Below are positions 47,001-59,000 of a stretch of DNA of 64,000 bases, piece after piece. The stretch's first letter is position 1. Each line of letters opens with the position of its first letter. The notes beneath the pieces are model-generated. The model did no database searches, had not been told where the DNA came from, and saw only the letters and a list, made by a program, of their open reading frames with translations. The stretch is from Protonemura montana (Eukaryota > Arthropoda > Insecta > Plecoptera > Nemouridae), in the NCBI GenBank assembly GCA_947568835.1, contig OX387603.1:27366651-27430650 (forward strand), read 5' to 3'. Made by a program: the position numbers and the translations under genes.

Positions 47001-50000
47001 TCCAGAGGGCAAACTCTTTTAGCTTGTGGGTGAGGGGATTGGCGCGAATCTTGCGGGGCGAAAGCTTTCGCGTAGCTCCCAATAGCATAGGAGTGGACAA
47101 TCTGTGTATGTCTATCTGTGATGAAACTAGAAATGAGGCATTCTATGACGATGTGTGAGGAGAATAGAGTTTATTTTTTGACCTAATTCGAAGTTCTTGT
47201 GCTTGGTGCCAGGCACGAGTCCGCAACCGCTGCCGCCATCCGGCTTCAGCGTCCGGCTGAGCTGTGACCGGCATCTCCTGGCTGCTGCCCACCACAACAT
47301 CAAGGTTGGCCCAGTGCTGGCCGTCCTCAAGGTATGTTAAGTCAAGCAACGTTGACCGGGTTGCATGTTAGCAGTTCTGTTCGCTTGAAAGATATTGACA
47401 CCAAACGGTTTAGCGTGTTGGAAACACTGGTTCTCGTGAGATCACCGTAGTTAAGCAACACTGTGCTGGGTCAGGGATTGGATGGGTGACCATCATACAC
47501 ATGACCAGTTCTGTTTGGGAGAGAAATTGAAGGGATGAAAGTTAGTACAGCAACTTTATTCACCTTGCTTATCAACCTCTCGACAGCATGGATTTGTGGA
47601 GGAATCCTGTTGTTCGCGTTGTACCGTCCTTCGCAAGGGACGTTAAGCCGGTGATCCCCTTGGTGCTCTTCGACAGGAGTAGGCTACGTGCCGGCACCGG
47701 GTTTCCCCATGTCCCTTCTAGTCTAGGTTAGGTTCATTATCTTCCTCATCATCATCCACTCATTCACCAGTGCCATAAGACCAGTGCCGCATGGCCAGAT
47801 GTCAAAACAGTTAAAACACCACAAATCAATCAATTGAAAGATATCAAGGACATGTAGTTCAGCAATTCCAATCTCATTTGTAATTTTAGACTGGTGATAT
47901 CATTAATTCAGTTGAGAATTTTGCCATCTCATGCTTCGGTAACAACCGTATAGTGCCACCCCACGTCAAACAGCCCACGTCAATCTTGTTGTCACGTTTC
48001 TATGTTCAAGACGTTGAATAACCGTTAACCTCATTCTCGAACCAGGCAATCCTCGTGGTGGGGGACGCTACGGCCCGCGGGGAGACCCGGCCGACCAATC
48101 GTAAGCCAGCGGAGACGACGGCATCACATGCCCTGACCAATCAGAGCAAGCCGCTGGGAGTCGGGGGAGGAGCCTCGGAACTCAGCATCAGTCATATACT
48201 CGGCACGTCAGATATTCTCGGTGGAGGCGACGATCTCGGGCTGCTCGATCTGGGGTGAGTTGATTGGGTTCCAATCATTTCTTTCAAGGTACATTTGGCG
48301 CCGGGAAATCTTGCGTTTTAAGTCTTGGTCTTGCTTATGAGGAACTTTATGTCCAACTGCAGCAAAACAGTGGATATTTGTTCATACTTATTATGGAAGT
48401 AAAGTGTTCCAAGAGTGCTAGACCTAACGGTCGATTAAGTGACGGTAGTCATGGAGATTCCGCTATCTTTTGCTGACGGAACAGCATTGCAGGTCGTGTG
48501 GTAATCATAGTGATTTGCTCTCCATTCTCTCGATCGTTACGCTGGTAACCCATTACGATCCAGGGGCCTCATTGTTTAAATACATGACCGGGTTTTGGTA
48601 TTGCTTTATTTCACTGATATTTTCAGTTACAAGAAGAATAAATTGAACTGCCTTTACTTTTCACAACTTTGGTGAAAGTTAAGTCTACTAAATCTGGGAA
48701 CAGAAAAGAAATGTAAAGAAATTCTGTCAGATTTACCATTTTAAAGGTTTCGACTCAAGGGTCAGTGGATTAGATGCTCCAGATTTGCCTTTACATTTTC
48801 AATCTTATTAACTGAATCCTACTGTCCATGTAACTTAAGTGGAGAAATATCTGCCTAAGAGCAAAGTCACTGCTGCCACTGTAATGTAGATTCACCGAGA
48901 GGGTGTCAGTTTGGTCCCCTCGGACAGTAGTGTCCTGGTAGAGTCTGCTCCTTCACAGAGACAGAGATCCGACAAATCAAGACCCGTTGGCCTTCGTAGC
49001 TCGTCACGGTTTACTATAACGGAGGTTTGAGACTCGGTAACGTCTAGCGAGTGATAAGTTTTGGCTAACGAAGCTTGCTTTCCGGCTGCCAGGCCGTTGG
49101 ATGTGGAGCCATCTGGCAGGCAGCAGCAGAGGTCAGTCAACACGGAATCCTACGTCCTGCTTTCACCTCTTGTCTTAACAACCACTGTGTTCGAAATGTT
49201 AATGAAGGGGAAACGATCGAGTTGGTATGATAGGGTGAGAGATGGCAAAAAACAGTCAATTTTAAATTATGTGGTACCTACATTTGTTGGTTGCACAATG
49301 CTTTACTTGTGCCAATCTTTTGCAATCAACTCCTTGTGAATGCTTTTTGATTCCAGGCTATCGTAGACAAGTTTTGGATTAGGTGATCAGGTCTAATAAT
49401 AATTGATGATGAGGGTTCATCATGATTTTAGGGCTCAGAGCGTGGGAAATAAGTTCTAAACAAAAAAGTTTAAGTCCCAAACAAAATGAATTGGTCCCGC
49501 GTGGCAAACAATTAGCAATTTCAGCACTTTTTTTGGGTATTTTTTTGTTTTCGTTCGACAAATGCGCCTGGTAGAAGAGTGGTCGATAAATGACGCCAAA
49601 GGAACATTTTTCCACAACTGGGTCGCGACTAAAATCATCTCTTTTCTTCCCCGAAGTTGACTTTCCGAACACAGTCTAATTTACGAGCCTTTTGAATACG
49701 CTTTCAATGTACCTTTTACTGTATGCACTGTCCACCTTGTTGTGTCTGTAAGCATTAATCTAGTGGGCGTTCTGTGTAGGTACCTATAAACCCGATGATA
49801 AAACTCGACAAATCGAACATTATTTACATACCAATAAATCTTCATGTGAACGTAGTGTTTTTTTGATCATGTTGTATAGTTTCTTGTTTGGCATTTTTGT
49901 TTACAGTCTCGATGGATTTCCTGAAACCATTTTCCCATTTCTTTAACAAACGAACTCGAAAATTGACCAGTTCTGTCAGTGAAAATCTGTCGAGGTCGTT

Positions 50001-53000
50001 ACCTTTCGCAAACTAGCCTCGTTGTTTCCTAATCGATGGCAGTGCCTACTTTTGATGTTTCGTCACCTTTCCATGTCACGTTGATTGTTGTGTTGACACC
50101 TGTGTTTACGCACTGGACTGCAACCAAGTGTGGAATTCTTCAATGTTTTTTCAACTTCTCGTATTTGTATCCTACCTTTATTTGTTGCACGATTGTACCA
50201 TTGTACCTTCAGTACTCGGAGAGATTTCTGGTTTCACAATCATTGTGAACCTTCATTGTGTACTTATTTTTCCACATTGTTGCTCGAACAATTAAAATGC
50301 ATTGGCAAAATGCATGAAGCTAAAAACTAAATTAGGATTGGGAGTGTGACAGGACATGCTTAAATACCTGCTAGAGCTTATCTTGAACAGATACCAAGAA
50401 TATATCAATATTTATTAATGCCATTAAACACCTAAAAATCTCACGTGTAAAGTCTAATGCCGTTGGATTTGGCGTAGGTCCCTGGCGGGTTCTGCAGCCA
50501 GCGCTATCGCGACGGGCAGTGCCGATGGCGGCGCCGTAAGCCTGTCGGACTTTGCTCAACACGTCCTACGACTCATCTGCAGCCAGGAGTGGGTGCTGGA
50601 ACGGTGTCTTCAAGAACCTGAAGAACTCTGTCATCCTGACATGTTGCTGGATTCCATGCTCAAGCCACAGCAGGTGTGCAAATGTGTGGTTTATAGTTTG
50701 GATGGGAAAGACTCTTTCAAGTCAACTAATTCATTTGGTGTCATAATTGGAATAATTTCCTTTGTTGATTATCAGTTTGAAAACATTGACGTCATTTTTC
50801 CCAGTGAAACTGCCTCAAAGTTTAAACAATTATAACATATTTTCTTGTTTGATTATTTCTGCTCTTTCCAAACTTTTAGTTTTGTGGCATTTACCGTTCT
50901 TACCCTCCTTGTTGGTTGGCAGGCGCAACGGCTGCTTCACATGATCTGCTATCCGGAGAGATCAGCTTCCTCCGAAACCCCCCTGGACCAACGACACGCC
51001 ATCGCACGCATCCTAGAGGTACGTAACCCCGTTCACATGTTCAAGTTTGTTTCATGTCACCACAACTGAGTAGTCTTAAAAAAAGAAGATGCTTCACGTA
51101 CAAAAACTTTTAAATCGTGTATTTTTTATAACAGGGCTAAAAAACAAATAAGTATCGCCACAATTTATTATTCTGCTGTTGAACAAAGATAGATACCGCA
51201 TATACATAACTTCCCCAGCATTGGTCTCTCGTGACAGTAGCTATGAGAGCTAAATGAAAGCTATATGCAAATATGCAATTATATATCTATATAAAAAAGT
51301 ACCTCCCTTTGTACAATAGCGGCATGGGCCATCAAGCCTTCTTGGCCCGATCAATTTGACTGGAATGCGCTGCCCCACGATATAATGCCATTTCCAAAGA
51401 ATGTGAAATACCACTGTAAATTTATAAACTAACCTCAAAATTCGATGTAATTATATTGTAAATTCTATAAACTATTCGTAATTCTCTAAGCCTCAGGTAA
51501 TTATTGTAATACCAAAGCTATTAATAAACAAAATAAATAAATAAATAAAGTTAATTTAGACAATTAAGCGATATGAAAGCTAAAAACAATACTTTGCAAA
51601 CCTACCATCAAAGATGTGTTTATGGATTTTGGCATCTTCAAAGATTCCACGGAAATTTATGGCATTGTGAAAGCAAGTACATGCAGTTCAGGTAACATCT
51701 CCTCCTTTGTGTACAGAATCTGGACCAATGGACGCTGCGCATGTCGTGGCTAGACCTGCAGCTGATGTACAAGCAGTTTCCTGCGAGCTCGTCCGAGCTG
51801 AGTGGCTGGCTGGACGCTGTGGCCAAGGCAGCCATCGATGTCTTCCAGCTTGCAAGCGATGGCAAGGAAGAGGGCGTCGGCGGGGCCAAGCCCGGCTCCA
51901 TCTGGCTCGTCGCTCCGCTCGTTTCCAAGCTGCCCAGCGCGGTGCAGGGCCGAGTGCTCAAAGTCGCAGGTGAGAATATACTCTGACCAATTAGTTGTTG
52001 GTTACGCTGTATTTTTGTATTTTTTAAATTTATTAGAGTCTTAAAATTCTCATACTGTAGGTAGGGTATATTTTCAGCAGAATTTAAAGACTAATTTCTA
52101 AAATGAATAGGGTTAAATGAACATAAATACAAAGTTTAATTAATTATATTACCTAATAGTAATACCTAATAGTAATACCTAATAATAATAATTAAGTTAA
52201 ATATGGAATATACCACTAATAACAAAGACAAGAGTAACAATGAGTGAGTAATAGTTGATAAGACTGAGGTAAAAACTAAAGTACCGGTAGCCGCTTAAAA
52301 AGGTGTTCATATGTTGGGTTTGGACACTTGCTGGTTTTTTTGGTTGCAGTGGTCTGCCAGTAATATGTACCATGCAATTTCTGTCCAGTAACTTCCAGTT
52401 GACTTATGTTTGCAATGACAGATTTTGGAATACCCGTGACATTCAGCTCAGTAGCCTCAGCAAGTGCTAAAATGTTACCAATACCTTTTTATTACCAATC
52501 TTTGCCACCGATGATGTGCCAAGTTTTATGTTGGATTCATGTTAAATGGAAACCTGGTGTCACCATCTCTAAAGCATTGACCAAAAGAGGATCTAAGCAC
52601 TTTGCCATTAACTCATTCACACAGAAATAGGCTCAGTTATTAGACTTGCAGAAAATCATGAAGTCGTGGAGGATTTAATATCCTGTGTGGCAAAGTTACT
52701 TTTCAAAGTGCAGCGGATATGTTTGTTGGAAAGGTAGAAGGAGAGAACGAAACTTACTGAGTGAGAGTGGTAGGCTGTGATAATTGTTGGTTAACGTTTC
52801 AGCTGTTGCCTTAATCACATTAGAAAAGAAGGCTAGAACCATTGAGTGTGCAGGTTGTAGGTAGAGGCAGAACGTTAATGTTAAACTTTCTGCGTGAAAG
52901 ATGGCTACCAAGTGACTACTTTACCGACAAAAATGCAGGGCTCCACTTAACGGGGAGTTCCAATACTATGCATTTTGTCGGTAAAGTAGTCATTTGGCGG

Positions 53001-56000
53001 CCATCTTTCACGCAGAAAGTTTAACATTAACGTTCTGCCTCTACCTACAACCTGCACACCCAACGCTAGTAGAGACTGGTATATGTAGGAAGGTTACTGG
53101 TTTTGCAAGAGACATGAGTTCTAGGAAGATATGATCTGTGCTAAGCTAATCCTCGTGATCTTCCAGGCCAAACGCTGGAGCATGGTCGGTGGTGGAGTCG
53201 TGGCAAAGAGCGTGGCTGCTCGCTGCTGGGACGCCAGCCGTTCCTGTCGCTGGTGCTGACATGTTTGAAGGGACAGGACGGCCAGCGCGAAGGGCTGCTC
53301 ACCTCCCTCCACACACAGCTGTCCCAGTTCCTAGCGCTGCCCAAGGACGTAAGTGCATCAGAGTCGGGAAAAGTTCTAGAATAGTTTCAATTCAACATAG
53401 TTTTTTATTTTTATGGTCTCGAACAATTGATCATGAAGTCTTTATTGAGATAACATAATTTAGTTGTGCACATCCAATTTCAAAAATCTGTGAGACCTTG
53501 CTGGACTAAGGGTATAAAAATACAAGAATCTTATAATTTTATTTCTATTCAGGCATTAGGGTCACGATTGGTTATTTTGTGATACAATAAAACTGGCAAA
53601 TATAAACATAACTGCCTGCAAAAAAAAAAACTGGGCTGTCCTGGCATTTTTTCACTTGTACTTGCTTATTTATCAAGATTTGAAGTTGATCCTGTACACC
53701 CTTCAGCTTTCATGTTGGTTACAATCAGATTTAAGTCCCAAAGACAGGAAAATTAGTTGATTTTTGTATAAATCAGTTTAAAAAATATTTTTTTAAATCA
53801 GTGCTGAAATAAGAAAGAGTAGACATGAAAGTAAACCCATCAGTCTGCCAAGCTGTCCCAACGTGCTGATGTCAAACTGTCCCCAAGCTTGACAGAGAAC
53901 TGTGACTTGCCTCCTAGGAGCGAGTGTCAAACCTGGAGGAGCCGCGTGGAAGGACGGCCACGCAGGATGCATTGCAGCTACGGTTCTCGCTGGCTGGTGG
54001 AATGCTGGATACAGTTCAACGCAGCCCGGTGGCTGCCCAGGACTGGGCTGTGCTGCTCGTTCAGCTGGTCACGCATGGAGTGGTGGACCTGGACAACAAC
54101 AGGTGAGCTGAAAGTGCTACTCTCGACATTTTATTTGTGAAAATTTTAGAAAATATCATTTTCTATCAAGATTAGAATCATTATCATATATTTATGTATA
54201 TATGATATGATAATCATATCATATTATATATCATAATCATGATCATATATCATAGATTGATTATCATTATAAGGTTACATCAAGTAGACATGAGTCTAAA
54301 AACAATCATATAGAAAATATTTTTATACATTTTGGATTATCTGTATGCTTTTGGCCAATTTTTCTGAAAATCACCATGAACACAACACAAAATTATTCTC
54401 TGAAATTTTTTTGTCATAATCCGATCAGATGATTGGATAGTTGAGTGCAAACAAACTCAAACACACAGAAAAAAACACACTTAACTTTTTTATTTTTTTT
54501 GTTGGGACGAGCGATATTGTAGAAAATTAGCAAAATTGTATACTAACTGATGTTTAGAAGAGAAACTAAAAAAGCAAAAATCTTTGAAACCAACATTGGA
54601 TCAGAAGTGGTCAAAGTACGAACAAGCTATAATAGAGTTTATTAGTCAAGCTAACTTGAGCTATTGCTAGCTTTGATATGTGCGATGGCCCGATAAATCA
54701 AAAATGAAATGCCAATGTTTTAAAATTCCCGTCTCTTGCAGCCAACTATTGACGACGGTACTGGACATGTTGGCCACGTTGATCCACTCGACTCTGCTGG
54801 CCGACGCTGCGTCTGATGAAACACGTAAACACTACCAGAATCTTGTAAAGAAGCTACGGAAAGAGGTGCGTGGCGATGCCCAACCCTGTGTACATATATC
54901 AGTCTTGTTTCTGTTTTATGAGCTACAACCTAACCTATAAACCAGCATTCCAGCGCTGATAGGCATCGACCAGAAATGAGGAATTAATTATATAATCAAT
55001 TATAGTATTATTTTGAACCCTATAACCGTCTCAAAAATTGATGCCCAAACGGGGACTCCAACCCCGAACTCCACCTATCGCAGGTGTTGCTGTAACCACT
55101 GACTTTTTGAGACGATTTTCGTGTATTTGTCCCCGTTTGGGCATCAATTTTTGAGACGGTCATATTGTTCATAATAATAAAATAACCCCGCGCATTGCAA
55201 GCGCTTGCAATTTAAATAAGATTTCAACTTAAAGTCAATTATAGATTTATTTATTTATTTATTTCACAACTTTGACATGCATTTCTTTATATATGCTATC
55301 GGATGTTGCTATCTATGTTAATTTATTATGTAATCATACGTGGTGCCAAAAATACACCTTAGATCTAGGAACTAGCATCAGCCAGATTGCCTACTAGCAC
55401 TAACCACCAAAAATCAATGCTTAGGTTGGCGAGCGTGCTACGCCTTCGACTGCTCTCGTCCGCCAGCTGTTGCCGCTGCCGAAGCTTCCTTGTGAAGTGA
55501 TTGCCTGCGATGCGATAGGTGGAGCTACAGACAACCGTGGACACAAGATACAGGGCTTCGTGGAGAAGAGACAGGTGAGATGGGAGGCCGTTGTTTACCA
55601 TTAAACAATCTTGTTTGGGGATTACAAGGCATGTTTTGAGTTTTTTAAATGGTTTAATTGGTTGAACCACACAGCAAGTTATAAACCATTTCAAAATAAT
55701 TCAGTTTGCTGTTTGATATTAAATTAACTAGATCTAAACATTTTTCTTAAAATTTTTCAAAATTTCATTTAAACAGCAAAGAACACTATTTTTGGCTTGT
55801 GCAAATTTGACAAGACTGATGGAAAGAGTGGATTCAAAAACAAAAAATGAAACCCCATTTTTTTTTAATTATCTCTGTTGACATTTTTTTTTTGTATTTT
55901 TGCCAGTAGCCTTAAAACTTGAATTTGATTTTAACAAAGTTTTAGATAAATTAGATTATATTTGTATTATTTATCCATCTCAACTTTTTGGTGTAAGATA

Positions 56001-59000
56001 ATGAACAAAGTACATTTCATAAATATTGGGAAGGTGTATAACTTACCGTCTCTGTGCAGGGTCTGTCAGTATCAGAGCGCCAGCGGGTGAACCCGTACGA
56101 CTTGCTCGAGGGACTCAAGAACCCAGCGCCGCTGTCGTGGGCGTGGTTTGGCGCAGTACGCATCGAACGTCGTCCACTATGGTACGACCTTGTTCACGTT
56201 TCCACACAAACTCACATGAACCAACTTCCTGCTAGACATGGGCCAACATTTTCAAACTGTCACCTATTCCTTGTGCATCCAGGTTTTCAAATTTGGTGTA
56301 AGCTGTTTTGGGTTCTCGAGTAACACAAGATAGCAGGAATGGGAAACTTTGCATACTTAGCCAACCAATACCAGTAAATCTAACATGCATTACCAAATTT
56401 TCACAAACCAAAAATTACTTACTTTAGACAGTATAATTCTTGGAGTGCAGCATGCCAATTGGTTAGTAAAGATTGTAGAACGGCGTAATAGACAGTATCG
56501 GTGAATCATGAGAATTCAGGTAACTTTTTGTCCTTTTAAGAGAGATTTCTTAAATTGTGAACAAACACATTAACTCAAGTCTAATTTTTCACTTCCTGCC
56601 AGGTATTCTCTAGTTCCATGACTTCTCTCTACCTTCTATCCCACAATCTTCTTGGACAAGAAGAGCTTGGGAACTCTTTGGTGTTCTGCCACGATGATGA
56701 CATTGTTTTTGCCGCTAGGTACGAGGAGACGCATCGATTGCTCAAGTACCACACTCACTCGATGAAGCGGCCAGCCTCGCACTACCTCGAACCTCCCCCC
56801 CTGCCCCCAGAGGAGCTGGAGCCGCCACCTGACAAACCGGTACGTTGTGCCTTTTGAGCTAATCTTGCGAGAAATGTAATGTGTTTCTTGAAGAGGGAGA
56901 AACCTTTCGTTTTTTTTTTGTATCTTGAAATCATCTCTGAAATTATAGCTGCTTGATCAACAAATTGTCAATATGGGTGTGCTTCAAAATCATCTTAAAG
57001 TAGAAGGGGGCAAAGCTGGAAAAATGTAAAATCGAACCGGAATACAAACCCTGGACTTCTGATTGCCGATTGCCGGACAGACGCCAACTTCACAGTGTGG
57101 GATAAGGATTCTCCGAAATGTTTGAATTTTATGGCACACATAACCCAATTATTGCCCGAAGTCTGTTGAGCTAGCCACATTGCCCAGCTGGTTCTTTCCC
57201 CAATTTGGGAACTTATGACTTGTCTTGCTCAGCTGAAGGACGATGGCAAGGCGGACACGCCCAACTCGTCGGACCAATCCCCTCGCGGAGCCAAGCGACC
57301 CAAGGCACAGCGTCGCCGTCGAACCACCAAAGCTGCTGCCAACGCCCCTGTCAACACGCCGCAGATGCAGCAGCCACAAGTAAAAACATGTCAAACCATG
57401 CGTCAATGACGATCTATCCTGAGAAGAAAATACTCTGCTGGCATCGCCAGCCATTGAAGTTACTTCACTGAGTTTGCACTCTTTTTATTTTTGGGTCACA
57501 CCAAGAAAATCACACCAAGAAAAGTTCTGCTTTTTGTTCAAATCAGGTTCTCATCCGTTGTTTTATTTAAGGTCCTTTGAATAGGATGTACCCAATGCAG
57601 AGTTCACAAAATTGTAATTTTTTAGCAGAAAATTCTGGACCATCAAAATAAACCTGGTCCATTGCACTCTACTTATTATGCCTTGGCCCTTGCAAAGAAT
57701 AGTCACTCGAACCTTGCTACTTCAACTTCTTGCATCAGGACACTACTTCCAAATGAAGCACAATGCCATACACGGATATTGATTGTAGTTATCCTTTCAG
57801 CAGGCTCCCGGGCAGCACCTGGGCTACGGAGGGCCGCCGCCGCCAGGCATGTTCCCTGGTGGGCAACAGCAGCCACAACAGCCCCAGCAGCAGTGGGGCT
57901 ACCAGGGTCAACCACCTCAACAGCAGCAACCGCAACAACAGGGATACTACCCTCAGCAAATGCCAGTCGGTGAGTAGCACACGGGCCTCATTTTGCTCCT
58001 AGCTCATCATTGGTCATTTTCTTCACAGCAAGCAATAAAAAGTGTCTCCCTAGTTCATAGCATAACTACAACTTCTCGGGTCAGTGTTAGCTCGATAAGA
58101 ATTCATCCTGTTTTTCCTAGGTGGGATTCTTTCTGATCTGTGTTTGAAGTGCAAAAATGTTAGCACATTCTTGTTTTTAAATTGTAATTACTTTCATAGG
58201 ATTGTCATTTGTGTGCCCCTTATTAAGTAAAGGGGCTCCAAAAATTACGCTCCTGCCAGTACCCTAGGGCATCCGACAGGGGCGTGAGTTTTTTAGTTTG
58301 GGTGTCAGCAGCAATGGTCTCACTAAACGCTCATCGACCATTTGCTCCCCCAGACAAGGACTAGTCATGTGAGGGTCGCTCCTTGAAATATATGATTTCT
58401 TTGCACAGGAACGTGCTCAAGTGCTAACAACTTTCGAGGTCAAAATGTTTTACAAATAACAATTTTTTTTTGGTTGTTCAATTACCAAGCATTTGCATTA
58501 AGAGCTTTCATTTACCCGGTAAATTCTTTCGGTGAAAAAGTCCAGAAAGTTGTGTACAAAGTGACATTATCTAGAAGTGGTTGGCAATTTAGGCATCAGA
58601 GCAATCTAGTGGTGAATTTTGGTACTAAAGACTGCTTACCATTATTTTCAAATGTAATGGCAGTTAGTACATTTTTCTTCTGGTCACAATGTTAATTAAC
58701 AAGATTTCAAATAACTATGTACTTAGGTATGAAAAACAATTCATTGTAGTTATTTAATTGTGTCTGTTGGCAATTTTAAGTAGTTGTACGTTTGTAGCTG
58801 AATTTGTAATTCAAAATAAATGAAATCTCCCATTCACTTCACATAAGCTCTAACCCAATGGGGAACCTCAATGAGGGCTAGAGTGTACATTTTGGGACAA
58901 AGGGATTCAGGAGGCTTTCCATCTGGAAGAAAACATAAATATGATTGTTTTTAGACTCATGTCTACTTGATGTAACCTTGATGTAAAAAAAGTTTTTGTC

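Larger units (their letters stand above)
44076..47212 (+). other. MED12 intron 20, longest intron
   Basis: 3.1 kb. Holds the 18-bp end-only element (45414-45431), a GATCGCGATC-rich patch (46620-46700) and a 71-bp tandem duplication (46835-46990). Open frames such as 44913-45221 and 45584-45853 have no family motif. Confidence 0.5.
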
